Source: an uncultured Fretibacterium sp.
GTDB lineage: Bacteria; Synergistota; Synergistia; Synergistales; Aminobacteriaceae
Assembly: GCA_937915755.1 (NCBI GenBank)
Contig: CALGGR010000056.1
Location: 1 to 54,054 of the forward strand
Direction of reading: 5' to 3'
DNA: 54,054 bases
This document shows positions 44,669 through 53,912 of the stretch, piece by piece. Position numbers and translations under genes: made by a program. Each line of letters opens with the position of its first letter. The first letter of the stretch is position 1. Under the pieces are notes generated by a model. It saw nothing but the letters and a program-made list of their open reading frames with translations. It searched no databases and was not told the DNA's origin.

Positions 44669-46515
44669 TTGCCAGCCGCCTGCCTTCTTATGAACGCCTC
44701 AATCTCAGCGTTCTTGTGCGTCTTTAGACTCTCGCGGTAAAGGTCAAGTGCTTCCTTCGTTTTTCCGGCCTTGAACAGGGCGTTTGCCTCCGAAATCTGA
44801 CGGTTGGCAGCGTTCACTGCATCACGTTCCTTGAGGACAGCATCAAGCCTCGTAACCCATCGCCTCATCTCGTCGGAAGGTGCTATGCTCTGGGCCTTCT
44901 TGTACAGTGCCGCAGCCTCGTCAAGATCGCCGGCAGCGTAAAGGTTATCGGCCTCAGCAATGATCTTCTGAGCATCAGTCCTCGTGCCTATGCCGAAATC
45001 CTCAGGCCCACGAATTGGCGTGTCAGGTGTGAGACGTACATTCCTTAGCTGCTGGAGCCTCTGACGTGCCGTATCATTAGGCCAGACTTTCATGCTCTCA
45101 GTGAATCGTCTCAATGCTTCCTGATTCTGGTTGCGCCTCAGTAAGTCCTGACCTTCGCGGTTTAGTGCGTTTGCCTGACGTTCGCGGCGTGAGATTACGC
45201 TCTGTAGCTCCTCGATGTGCTGACGGAGTGTAGCGTCGGGGTTGCTCTGAACGCTCGCGGCGTAGTGGTTGAGTGCTTCCTGAAGTTTTCCCTCGCGCTC
45301 AAGGTTGTTGCCCTCTCCGGCGTAACGGTCTGCATCAGCGATAAGTTTCAGGCGGTTTCTGAGGCGTTCCATTCTGTCAGCAACAGCATCACTCGAAACG
45401 AGGGCTATGCTCTTCGCGTAATATTCGAGTGCGTCCTCGTACATGTTCTCATTGTCGTATGCGCTGGCAGTGTCGCGCAACCAGTTTGCTTCCTGCTGAA
45501 GTTTCCGCTGTTTCTCAACTCTTTCCTCTGCCGACTTTATGATTCTCTCGCCGTCATCAATCGGCCAAATCACCTGGGCAATCCTGAGATTCTTCAATGC
45601 GTCGTCAAACCTTCCCGCGTCGCTGAACTTCACGGAGTCCTCGCGGAGCTTCTGAGCCTTAGTGTAGCGGGCATAATTCGCAGACATTGCGCGGAGTCCG
45701 TCAGCAATCTCAGTATCTCTCGGCGAAAGATTCACGGCCCTCTGTGCGGTGTCAACAGCCTCAGCGTAATTCTGAGAGTCCCACAAAGACTGCGCCCTCT
45801 GCCAGTTCTGCCAAGCCTCACGCTCCATTCGTGATTCTTCGTATGTTGAAGTGGGCATCGTGATGTTGACGACAGTCTCACCGCTTCCGAGTCTTACGCC
45901 CTGAGGGTTGAAGGCTGTTACGGTGATTTCGCTCGTCCCCACACTTCCGCGGCGAATGAAGATGTCATCATTGTCCTGGCTCATGAGTGCGGTTGCAGCG
46001 TCCCCGTCCCACTTGAAGGAATACTGGCCTTTAAGCGGGGGATTGAGGGAAGCACGAAGCTTCACGGGAGTTGTGGCCATGAGGACGTCGGGGCTTAACG
46101 CGTAATCGGAACGCCTCGATGAATCCCAGAGAGTTACGGGCTTGTCGACAACGATAGCGATATCAATCATGAACTCTTTGGGAGTAATGATCTTCTCTGT
46201 GCTTGAGAGAATATCGCCGTTTCTGTCCGCGAAAGATGCAACTACTCTCACGGGTTCAGTGTCGAGGGGTGTGAAGGCAAATTCCCTGCCTCCAGCCCTC
46301 AGGGAAATACGAGCGGGATTCTGCCCTGTGGTCGGGGTAACTGACCATTCGACAGAACCGTTTGTGGGAATCTGCGAAGCCTCGACAGAAAGTACAGCCT
46401 GTTCACCAACATGGGCATCACCGTTCATTATGATTGACGGGGAAGCTGCCAGTGAAGTTCCTGCGAAGGACAGCGCAGAAAGAATCGTTATTGCATATAA
46501 AAACCTTAAGCGCAT
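44665..46515 (-). CDS. Exported TPR-repeat protein with N-terminal Ig-like region
   Basis: About 616 aa. A signal peptide (MRLRFLYAITILSALSFAGTSLA) precedes roughly 200 residues of beta-rich Ig/PKD-like sequence. At least seven TPR-like helical pairs follow (AQSLWDSQNYAEAVDTAQRA; AYDNENMYEDALEYYAKSI; YAGEGNNLEREGKLQEALNH; ADNLYAAGDLDEAAALYKKA). It is likely a periplasmic scaffold for protein-protein contacts. It is translationally coupled (ATGA) to the ParA-like gene. Function is unknown. Confidence 0.75.
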   Translation of the reverse strand: MRLRFLYAITILSALSFAGTSLAASPSIIMNGDAHVGEQAVLSVEASQIPTNGSVEWSVTPTTGQNPARISLRAGGREFAFTPLDTEPVRVVASFADRNGDILSSTEKIITPKEFMIDIAIVVDKPVTLWDSSRRSDYALSPDVLMATTPVKLRASLNPPLKGQYSFKWDGDAATALMSQDNDDIFIRRGSVGTSEITVTAFNPQGVRLGSGETVVNITMPTSTYEESRMEREAWQNWQRAQSLWDSQNYAEAVDTAQRAVNLSPRDTEIADGLRAMSANYARYTKAQKLREDSVKFSDAGRFDDALKNLRIAQVIWPIDDGERIIKSAEERVEKQRKLQQEANWLRDTASAYDNENMYEDALEYYAKSIALVSSDAVADRMERLRNRLKLIADADRYAGEGNNLEREGKLQEALNHYAASVQSNPDATLRQHIEELQSVISRRERQANALNREGQDLLRRNQNQEALRRFTESMKVWPNDTARQRLQQLRNVRLTPDTPIRGPEDFGIGTRTDAQKIIAEADNLYAAGDLDEAAALYKKAQSIAPSDEMRRWVTRLDAVLKERDAVNAANRQISEANALFKAGKTKEALDLYRESLKTHKNAEIEAFIRRQAAGK

Positions 46516-46672
46516 GAAAGTTTACTCCTCCTTACGTGAAAACAGCTTGTGAAAGTTTTATTCATATCGTATTGTAATTATACGATAAAACCATTTGAAA
46601 TAACCACGACAATCAAATACAATTTAGGCACGCAAAAATTTCATTATCACAAAACAAGGAGGCAATCTTTTT

Positions 46673-48607
46673 ATGGCAGGCAGCATAAGACACGGAGTAT
46701 CGCCAATCACCGATTACGACATTTTCCTGTTCAAGCAGGGAACTCACTACCATCTTTACGAGAAGATGGGTGCGCAGAAATTCACTGACCCTTCGGACAA
46801 CGCGGAAGGTGTAGCGTTCAGCGTTTGGGCACCCAATGCTCAGTCAGTCAGCGTCGTGGGCAACTTCAACGGCTGGAACACGGAGTCTCACCCTCTCGCA
46901 GCAAGATGGGACGGCTCAGGAATCTGGGAAGGATTTGTGCCCGGCCTACAGAAATGGGAGCTCTACAAATTCTGCATCAAGAACTCACACGGCGAAGTCA
47001 AAGAGAAAATGGACCCGTTCTGCCGTGCTTTTGAGCTTCCGCCGAGAACGTCATCAATCACCCACTGGCCCGAATACGAGTGGGGCGACGGTGAATGGCT
47101 TGCACATCGCGGCGAGAAGATGAACCTTTCCGCACCCCTCAGCGTCTACGAGGTTCACATGGGTTCATGGCGAAGGCACTGGAACGACGGACTCTCACTC
47201 TCATACCGCGAGATGGCCGAAGAACTTCCCGGATACTGCGAGGATATGGGCTTCAACGCTGTTGAGTTCCTCCCGATTATGGAACACCCGTTCTATGGTT
47301 CATGGGGATACCAGACGCTCGGATACTTTGCCCCTACAGCACGTTACGGCACTCCAGAGGATTTGATGTACCTCATCGACTCTCTCCACAAGAAGAACAT
47401 CGCCGTAATCCTCGACTTTGTTCCGAGCCACTTCCCGACGGACGACTTCGGACTTGCACGCTACGACGGCACAGCACTTTACGAGCATGAAGACCCGCGC
47501 AAAGGCTATCACCCAGACTGGGGAAGCTATATCTTCAACTACGGGCGCAACGAAGTAAGAAGCTACCTGATTTCGTCGGCGGCATTCTGGGTTGACCAGT
47601 ATCACGCGGACGGACTGAGGATTGACGCTGTTGCCTCGATGCTCTATCTCGACTACTCACGCAAAAACGGCGAGTGGATTCCGAACATCTACGGAGGCCG
47701 TGAGAACCTTGAGGCAATCTCACTCCTTCGAGACATGAACAGTGAGTTATTCGGCAGATTCGGGAACATTCAGACGATTGCGGAAGAGTCGACCGACTGG
47801 CCGATGGTTACACGCCCTGTGTTCTTGGGAGGCTTGGGCTTCGGAATGAAGTGGAACATGGGCTGGATGCACGACACGCTTGACTACATGAGCCTTGAGC
47901 CTGTATATCGTTCGTGGCATCAGAATCAGCTTACGTTCTCGATATGGTACGCGTTCAGCGAGAACTTCATGCTCCCGCTCTCACATGACGAGGTTGTTCA
48001 CGGGAAAGGCTCACTCATCAACAAGATGTCGGGCGACTGGTGGCAGAAACGCGCGAACCTGAGGCTTCTCTACGGCTACATGTGGGGTCATCCGGGAAAG
48101 AAGCTGCTCTTCATGGGCGGAGAATTTGCACAGGGCCTCGAATGGAATCACGACTCTGCGTGTGAGTGGCACTTGCTCCAGAAGGACGACTTCCGTGGGA
48201 TTCAGGACTGGGTGCGCGACCTCAATAATGCGTACAAGAAGTATCCTCCGCTTTATGAGCTTGACTTCTCGCCGGAAGGTTTCAGGTGGGTTGACTGCTC
48301 GGACTGGCAGCAGAGCGTTATTGTGTGGCTGAGGAAGGGAAAGAGCGATGATGAGTACATACTCTGCGCCGCTAACTTCACGCCCGTTCCGAGATTCGGC
48401 TACAGAGTCGGAGTACCGCGTGCCGGCTTCTGGAAGGAGATCCTCAACAGCGACGCAACGAAGTACGGCGGTTCAGGACTCGGGAACTGCGGAGGAATGG
48501 AAGCCGAAATGAAGGAGTGGGAGAACATGCCCTACTCGATGCCTTTGACGCTTCCGCCGCTTGGAATTGTTATGTTCCACTTCTCAACGAGACCGGATCA
48601 GGAGTAA
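46673..48607 (+). CDS. glgB: 1,4-alpha-glucan branching enzyme
   Basis: About 644 aa, GH13. An N-terminal CBM48 domain (FSVWAPNAQSVSVVGNFNGWN) is followed by the barrel: YEVHMGSWRR, DFVPSHF, the nucleophile Asp318 in DGLRIDAVASMLYLDY, the acid Glu near 371 in IAEESTDWP, and LSHDEVVHGKGS. It introduces alpha-1,6 branches in glycogen. ACAAGGAGG precedes the ATG. No other glycogen gene is adjacent, and a terminator follows. Confidence 0.96.
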   Translation: MAGSIRHGVSPITDYDIFLFKQGTHYHLYEKMGAQKFTDPSDNAEGVAFSVWAPNAQSVSVVGNFNGWNTESHPLAARWDGSGIWEGFVPGLQKWELYKFCIKNSHGEVKEKMDPFCRAFELPPRTSSITHWPEYEWGDGEWLAHRGEKMNLSAPLSVYEVHMGSWRRHWNDGLSLSYREMAEELPGYCEDMGFNAVEFLPIMEHPFYGSWGYQTLGYFAPTARYGTPEDLMYLIDSLHKKNIAVILDFVPSHFPTDDFGLARYDGTALYEHEDPRKGYHPDWGSYIFNYGRNEVRSYLISSAAFWVDQYHADGLRIDAVASMLYLDYSRKNGEWIPNIYGGRENLEAISLLRDMNSELFGRFGNIQTIAEESTDWPMVTRPVFLGGLGFGMKWNMGWMHDTLDYMSLEPVYRSWHQNQLTFSIWYAFSENFMLPLSHDEVVHGKGSLINKMSGDWWQKRANLRLLYGYMWGHPGKKLLFMGGEFAQGLEWNHDSACEWHLLQKDDFRGIQDWVRDLNNAYKKYPPLYELDFSPEGFRWVDCSDWQQSVIVWLRKGKSDDEYILCAANFTPVPRFGYRVGVPRAGFWKEILNSDATKYGGSGLGNCGGMEAEMKEWENMPYSMPLTLPPLGIVMFHFSTRPDQE

Positions 48608-48621
48608 CAGGAAATATTCAG

Positions 48622-48656
48622 CCCCCCTTGCCTTGAGTGAGGGGGGATTTTTATTC
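48622..48656 (+). terminator. Intrinsic terminator after glgB
   Basis: A C-rich arm (CCCCCCTT) pairs with GAGGGGGG, followed by ATTTTTATT. Confidence 0.75.
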
Positions 48657-48729
48657 TGTGGCCATGATTTGCTGCATAGTCTATAATTGTCCTCAAATGT
48701 AATCTTTCACAGAGGGAATTTATTGCGTT

Positions 48730-49242
48730 ATGAACAAAAATTCTTACGTTATATTTGCAGGACTGTTCTTAGGAATATGTGTACTCCTATGCGGGGGAAT
48801 CTGGTACTCCATAACCGAGCTTCGCGCATGCCGCGAGGAGTATGACCAGTTGGACTCGGAACGGCACAACAACTCCGGCATGATCACTAACCTCGAAACC
48901 AGAAACGCTGCTCTCTCAAGAATAACTCGCCTAAGCATCAACAATGCCGTATTAGTCCCCGATGCCGTAGCATTCTTCTCTATGGTTAGGACGATAATGG
49001 AAAGGCACAACATCAGCTTGCTATACATGACAACTTCAGGGCAGGACGATTCAGGAAAGAAGGATAACGTTCTGCAGATTAAGATTGACGGAGGATATTA
49101 TGACATGGTCGGAATGTTCGCGGACTTGAGAGGGCTTTCCACTCCTTCAAAGATAACACGCCTCAGCCTTAAACGTAACCATGACCTCCCCGAAGAACTC
49201 GTCGAAGCTGACATAACCCTTGAAGTTTTGACGGAGGATTAA
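48730..49242 (+). CDS. PilO/GspM-like inner-membrane pilus/secretion protein
   Basis: About 170 aa. An N-terminal membrane anchor (YVIFAGLFLGICVLLCGGIWY) is followed by a coiled coil and a small ferredoxin-like domain ending in LSLKRNHDLPEELVEADITLEVL, the layout of PilO/GspM. Such proteins link the cytoplasmic-membrane platform to the secretin. It is first in a three-gene plus-strand unit; a TATAAT lies about 40 bp upstream. Confidence 0.65.
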   Translation: MNKNSYVIFAGLFLGICVLLCGGIWYSITELRACREEYDQLDSERHNNSGMITNLETRNAALSRITRLSINNAVLVPDAVAFFSMVRTIMERHNISLLYMTTSGQDDSGKKDNVLQIKIDGGYYDMVGMFADLRGLSTPSKITRLSLKRNHDLPEELVEADITLEVLTED

Positions 49243-49244
49243 CC

Positions 49245-49916
49245 ATGAACGATAGAGAAGCTGCTGTCCACTTCTATGAAATGCTCACGGGGGTCTTCAA
49301 CGATAACCAGTCGAAGACAGTGCGGTATGTATGCTTTGCTGTGCTTTTCGTCGGAATGGTTTGGGCAGGGTTCAACTATTTCCGCGCTAGTATGCTCGCT
49401 AATACCGACGTCCCAATCGACCCAGACCTTTTTCAAGATACAATAATGCCCACCAATGAGGCTGCATTCCAGAGAGTCGTCGAGCTTGCACAGACCATCG
49501 ACAACGTTAGGACTTCGGGTGCCACAATCGCCGCAACTCTTGACGGTATCCACAATATGCCCTTCAACGTTGACCCGGAGGGCGGAGAGCTTGACCCTTT
49601 CGGCACAACTGGTACAGGGGTAAGCAATATTCCTTCATCTTCAGCAAACGGGCAGGAATCCCCCAAAGCAGGGCCTATGACCGTGAAGATGATCATGACT
49701 GCTGATGACGGCCAGAGGATTGCTGTTGTTGACACGGGAGGAAAGAAGGCTGTAGTCCTCAGAAGAGGCGATGAGGTTCCGGGAGGAGGAGGATTCATAC
49801 GCGCTATAAGGCCGAACGGTGTAACAGTGATCGTAAACAAGCAGGAAGTAAAATACGATGTCCCAGAAATCCCAAAGTATGAGGAAATTCAGAAACCCGG
49901 AAAAAAATCTCGGTAA
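49245..49916 (+). CDS. PilP/GspC-like secretin-linking protein
   Basis: About 223 aa. One membrane helix near residues 25-42 (VRYVCFAVLFVGMVWAG) and a low-complexity linker precede a C-terminal beta domain (VKMIMTADDGQRIAVVDTGGKKAVVLRRGDEVPGGGGFIRAIRPNGVTV), which resembles the HR/PilP homology domain that binds the secretin. It is two bases after the PilO-like gene. GspC or PilP cannot be separated on sequence alone. Confidence 0.65.
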   Translation: MNDREAAVHFYEMLTGVFNDNQSKTVRYVCFAVLFVGMVWAGFNYFRASMLANTDVPIDPDLFQDTIMPTNEAAFQRVVELAQTIDNVRTSGATIAATLDGIHNMPFNVDPEGGELDPFGTTGTGVSNIPSSSANGQESPKAGPMTVKMIMTADDGQRIAVVDTGGKKAVVLRRGDEVPGGGGFIRAIRPNGVTVIVNKQEVKYDVPEIPKYEEIQKPGKKSR

Positions 49917-49994
49917 CCAAAACTTCACTTCGTAGAATTACGTAGTATAATATGCTTATTCTAAAATCATGAAAAGGTGCAGTGAGTTACAGCC

Positions 49995-51665
49995 ATGTTA
50001 CGAAAATTCATATTTTCCCTTATAGTTGCCGCCGTGATTTCCGTAAGCGGCATTTCACAAGCAGCAACGAAGAATAATAACCAGAAATATACAGGGCCAT
50101 TGCTCAGGTATTGCAGAATGTACCAGCTTGGCGAGAACGAATTTATCATGAAGCTCGAAGGAAGGAATCTCCCGCTTCCTGAGTGTGAAAGCAGGAATAA
50201 CTCCCTCTATATCACCCTCAATGACTCTAAGATATATCACCCCGATGAAATAGTCTCGTCTTTAACCGCTACCATTGATTCAATTCCAATGATATATGAA
50301 GTTAAGGCCGAGAATGTTTCAGACGATGAAGCTTTCTGGGGTGTCGTTACTGTGAGGGCCAATTCAAAGCTCGAAGTCGTCTCACTCTCACGAGCTAATG
50401 GAGGCTGGCAGTTCCGTGTTAAATCTGAAGGTGAAGATAAACTCGCGCTCGGCGGTTCATACGTTCCTCCTCCAAAATCAATCCCTTTCCCTGAGAGCAA
50501 ACTACCTTTCCGTGTTGATTCAAGAATCACTCTTGAGCTTCGTGATGCAGAGCTTAGGGATGTTCTTCGGGGGATTATGGCGTACATTGGGCGGAACGTC
50601 ATAATCGATCCATCGTTCCCCAATGACGTGCTTATCACCATGACTCTCGATAATGTCAGAGCCGATGACGTCCTCAACCAGTTCATGATGACTTACGACT
50701 TGGCCTGCTACACTTCGGGCGTCAATACTCTCACCTTCGGGACAAGGGAAGGCCTCTACAAACTCTCAGGGCAGCGCTCGATAAAGCAGTTCCAGCTCCA
50801 TTTTGCAGAACCAGCTCAGGTAAGCTCAATGCTCAGGACACTCACTGCTCTCGGGGACAATGCCATCACCGTTGACGAAAGAATGAAGACCGTCTACGTG
50901 AACACTAACCCAGCGAAGATGCAGGAGGTCGAGGAATTGATTGAGCTTCTTGACGCTCCTCAGAAACAGGTCATGATCAGGGCGAGCATATTCGAGTTCA
51001 ACGACAGCGACAGCCTCGCGGTTCAAAATGCTCTTGACATAGCTTATGATGATATTCAGCTGCAACTCGGAGGAACTGACGGGATTCAAGTAAATTACAG
51101 GGCTGATAGAACTCTTATCGGTACTCGTGATGTCTGGACTAGCAGAGTTATAGAGAACACTTTCAACGCTCTTGAGCAAAAGACTAAGGGTAAAGTTCTC
51201 GCTAATCCTTCCGTCATTGCTCTGGACGGAAAACAGGCTGAGATTAACTTGACGCAGGATTACCCGTATGTCTCAAGCCGCAACAAGGACGATGGCACTG
51301 TAACTTGGTCAACCGAAGAAGTAGGCCCTAAACTCACATTTACTCCAAGAATCGGAAGAGACGGCTATGTTACGCTGACGCTTGATATTAGCACGGGTGA
51401 TGTTGTCGGCACTATGACAAGCAGCACAAATGAAGAAATGCCAGTTACTACAACTAGGTCGGTCAAAACTGAAGTTCGCGTCAGAGATGGTATGCCGTTC
51501 GTTATCGGAGGGCTTTTCATGGAAAACCAGAGCAAAGGTGTTTCGAGAATACCGATTTTGGGGAGTATACCGCTTCTTGGGGAGCTTTTCACATTTAAGA
51601 GCAACTCGAAGGTGAAAACTCAGGTCGTGATAGTCATTACTCCGTATATTCTCGACAGCAAATAG
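49995..51665 (+). CDS. Outer-membrane secretin (GspD/PilQ type)
   Basis: About 556 aa. A signal peptide (MLRKFIFSLIVAAVISVSGISQA), an AMIN-like region, an STN domain (GRNVIIDPSFPNDVLITMTLDNV), an N1-type domain (MKTVYVNTNPAKMQEVEELIELLD), then the secretin core with VIGGLFMENQSKGVSRIPILGSIPLLGELF and ITPYIL. It forms the outer-membrane channel for folded proteins or pili. TATAAT at about 49950 may give it its own promoter. Confidence 0.92.
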   Translation: MLRKFIFSLIVAAVISVSGISQAATKNNNQKYTGPLLRYCRMYQLGENEFIMKLEGRNLPLPECESRNNSLYITLNDSKIYHPDEIVSSLTATIDSIPMIYEVKAENVSDDEAFWGVVTVRANSKLEVVSLSRANGGWQFRVKSEGEDKLALGGSYVPPPKSIPFPESKLPFRVDSRITLELRDAELRDVLRGIMAYIGRNVIIDPSFPNDVLITMTLDNVRADDVLNQFMMTYDLACYTSGVNTLTFGTREGLYKLSGQRSIKQFQLHFAEPAQVSSMLRTLTALGDNAITVDERMKTVYVNTNPAKMQEVEELIELLDAPQKQVMIRASIFEFNDSDSLAVQNALDIAYDDIQLQLGGTDGIQVNYRADRTLIGTRDVWTSRVIENTFNALEQKTKGKVLANPSVIALDGKQAEINLTQDYPYVSSRNKDDGTVTWSTEEVGPKLTFTPRIGRDGYVTLTLDISTGDVVGTMTSSTNEEMPVTTTRSVKTEVRVRDGMPFVIGGLFMENQSKGVSRIPILGSIPLLGELFTFKSNSKVKTQVVIVITPYILDSK

Positions 51666-52304
51666 CTATTGCTCGACTTTGACGCAGTAGCCCGTAACCG
51701 TTAGAATGTACTGGTCAGCGTTGTGCTCGGAGACATTCTTTCCAGCTTGGGAGATTTTTGCGGGAGTGCATGAGCCGTCGGAGTAGAAATATATGACTGG
51801 CGGGTCGAACTTCCAGCCGTCATCTTCAGGGAGAGACTTCATCTCGATATTCTGCCACTCCAATACAACGGGACGGAGTTTGCTTGTTCCGAGAAATGCA
51901 CTCAAACTGTCGTCGGGTTCTTCCTTCTGCTTTAATGCCTCAACGACTATAACCCCTCTTTTCGTCGAAAGACTTGCGGACTTAACGGACAATCTTACTG
52001 GAGTTCCAGAGAGGGCCATGTTGCTAGCCTCCTCGAGTGCACGCTGTAGTATAGCTGATGATGGCTCGAAGTAAAATGAAATTCGCGGGAGCATCACTGA
52101 GGCTAATACTCCCACGATTGAAAGCACAAGCAGAATCTCTACGAGTGTAAAGCCCCTGCGTGCAAAACCCTGCTTATGCGGGGAAAAGGAACAATCGTTC
52201 CCGCGAATTGGATCACCCCTGCTTATGCGGGGAAAAGAATGCGTTATTGTAGTTAGCATTACCCTTGTTTGGAGCACCGTGTCAGACATCTCACCTACTT
52301 TCAT
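51666..52304 (-). CDS. GspH-like type II secretion pseudopilin with CRISPR-like insert in its leader
   Basis: A type IV prepilin motif ARRG/FTLVEILLVLSIVGVLASVMLP is followed by a minor-pseudopilin body of about 155 residues. The reading frame begins at an ATG overlapping the gspG stop (TAATG), which gives a leader of about 50 residues, far longer than usual. Other in-frame ATGs are at 52289 and 52259. The extra stretch is encoded by two CRISPR-like repeats (52168-52237), and the repeats are read in different frames. A shorter true start is possible, or the gene may work poorly. It forms part of the trans-periplasmic pseudopilus. Confidence 0.75.
   Translation of the reverse strand: MKVGEMSDTVLQTRVMLTTITHSFPRISRGDPIRGNDCSFSPHKQGFARRGFTLVEILLVLSIVGVLASVMLPRISFYFEPSSAILQRALEEASNMALSGTPVRLSVKSASLSTKRGVIVVEALKQKEEPDDSLSAFLGTSKLRPVVLEWQNIEMKSLPEDDGWKFDPPVIYFYSDGSCTPAKISQAGKNVSEHNADQYILTVTGYCVKVEQ
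52168..52237 (-). repeat. Two type I-E-like CRISPR repeats inside the pseudopilin leader
   Basis: On the minus strand the unit CCCCGCATAAGCAGGG, within a perfect 21-bp identity, occurs at 52217-52237 and 52168-52188. The first copy continues with GTGATCC, the typical I-E repeat ending (28 bp in all, 52210-52237). The second copy diverges after AGGG, as terminal repeats often do. Each unit folds as CCCC-GC-loop-GC-GGGG with one bulge. The intervening spacer is only about 21-28 bp, shorter than the usual 32-33. Confidence 0.6.
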
Positions 52305-52735
52305 TAGTCCTCGTTCGAGACATCATCATCGCTCTCTTCGCCGTCAGGGCCGTAGCTCTTTATCGTTATGTGCCCCCCGTCGTTCCTGTAAACGTAGGGA
52401 TTTCCCCATGGGTCGTCAGGCAGCTTTTTGAGATAGCCGCCGTCTGCGTAACGCTTCGGGACTGGGCTGGTCGTCGGTGCTGTTACTAGTGCTTCAAGCC
52501 CCTGCTGTGTAGTTGGGTAGAAACCTGAGTGCATCCTGTACATTTCTAGTGCGTCCTCAATCGAGCGAATCTGTGTTGCCGCCGTTGTCCTCTGGGCTTC
52601 CGCAACTTGAGGGCCGATTCTTGGCACTACCAATGCCGCAAGCAATCCCAAGATTACCACTACTACCATTATCTCGATTAACGTGAATCCTGAACGTCGT
52701 ACTAGCTTCAACTTTCTCTTCTTCATGTTTATCAT
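52304..52735 (-). CDS. gspG: Type II secretion major pseudopilin
   Basis: About 143 aa. The prepilin motif RRSG/FTLIEIMVVVVILGLLAALVVP is followed by the GspG-specific RIGPQVAEAQRTTAATQIRSIEDALEMYRMHSGFYPTT and the calcium-loop end KLPDDPWGNPYVYRNDGGHITIKSYGPDGEESDDD. It polymerises into the pseudopilus. It lies 14 bp after gspF and overlaps the gspH-like start. Confidence 0.95.
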   Translation of the reverse strand: MINMKKRKLKLVRRSGFTLIEIMVVVVILGLLAALVVPRIGPQVAEAQRTTAATQIRSIEDALEMYRMHSGFYPTTQQGLEALVTAPTTSPVPKRYADGGYLKKLPDDPWGNPYVYRNDGGHITIKSYGPDGEESDDDVSNED

Positions 52736-52749
52736 CTCCCGTGAAAATA

Positions 52750-53910
52750 TTACCTTACAATTCCGGCGAGGTCAAATACAGGCGTTAGTATTGCCAAGAC
52801 TATGAAACCCACGCTGAAACCGAGTGCCAGCACCATTATAGGCTCCATGAGTGTGGACAGCCTCTCCATTCGCGTCTGGGCAATCTCTCTTGACTGGTCG
52901 GAAACGTTCGTCAATGCCTCTGCCAACTCTCCTCCCATCTCTCCAACTCTCACTACTGCCACAGTCTCCTCCGGCATCCCTATACGTTCCAATGCTCGGT
53001 CGAACCTGTGCCCTGCCTTCACCATTTCTGCGGCATCAAGCCATCTCTGTTTCTGAGTGTCCATTGATGAGGCCATTCGCAACGCCTGGACTAACGGTAT
53101 TCCCGACTTAAGGAGCGTGCTTATATGGGACATTACGAGCGCAAGGTTGAGCTGGTCGGTTATTCCCCGCATGAAGGGAAGGTTCAGCTTTCGCCCCGTC
53201 CTCTTCATCCATAGGAACAATACGGCCATGAGTATGAGTATCCAGAGGCCATAATTCCCCAAGAAGTCCGACATTCCGATTAGTATTCGCGTTGGAAGGG
53301 GAAGCGTCTGGTGCATATCCTCGAAAAGCTCCGAGATTTTTGGGACTACGTACGTCAGCATGAATGAGACTACACCGATTCCTACTACCGCCATCACTAT
53401 CGGGTACGTCATTGCTCCGCGTATCTTGCGTTTAAGGTCGTCCTCAAGCTTGAACTCGTCTGCTGCTTCATTGAGGACTGAGACTAGCGTTCCTGACTGC
53501 TCGCCTGATTCCGCGACTCTCCAGAGACTTTCCCGGAATGCTCCCGATTCTGACAGGGCTGTGTGGAACTTTCGACCGCCTTCTACTTCGGCAAGCAACT
53601 TCTCCATTACAGGCTTCATGTTCTTGTCGCGGGCTTGTCGGGACATTATCCTCAGGGAATCTGCAAGCTGTAATCCGGACTTCAAGTATGACGCAAGGCT
53701 TCGGCAGAAGAAGATGTGCTGTTCGAGGGGTAGCACCTTTATGTGAGACCCTGCGCGTGCACCCTGTTTCTTCTCTGCTATCTTAACGTCAACTACCACT
53801 ATTCCGCGTTCTGTCAGACGGTCTACTGCTTGGATTGATGAACCGGCCTCGATTGTGCCCTTCGTGGTCTTGCCTTTTGCATCGTAGCCGGTGTAGCTGA
53901 AATACGGCAT
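52750..53910 (-). CDS. gspF: Type II secretion inner-membrane platform protein
   Basis: About 386 aa. It begins PYFSYTGYDAKGKTTKGTIEA and holds two T2SSF domains (FCRSLASYLKSGLQLADSLR; MSHISTLLKSGIPLVQALRM) with three membrane helices, ending IMVLALGFSVGFIVLAILTPVFDLAGIV. It anchors the assembly ATPase. The expected GspE gene is not visible upstream; the sequence there is a truncated unrelated tail next to a putative IS end. Confidence 0.95.
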   Translation of the reverse strand: MPYFSYTGYDAKGKTTKGTIEAGSSIQAVDRLTERGIVVVDVKIAEKKQGARAGSHIKVLPLEQHIFFCRSLASYLKSGLQLADSLRIMSRQARDKNMKPVMEKLLAEVEGGRKFHTALSESGAFRESLWRVAESGEQSGTLVSVLNEAADEFKLEDDLKRKIRGAMTYPIVMAVVGIGVVSFMLTYVVPKISELFEDMHQTLPLPTRILIGMSDFLGNYGLWILILMAVLFLWMKRTGRKLNLPFMRGITDQLNLALVMSHISTLLKSGIPLVQALRMASSMDTQKQRWLDAAEMVKAGHRFDRALERIGMPEETVAVVRVGEMGGELAEALTNVSDQSREIAQTRMERLSTLMEPIMVLALGFSVGFIVLAILTPVFDLAGIVR

Positions 53911-53912
53911 TG

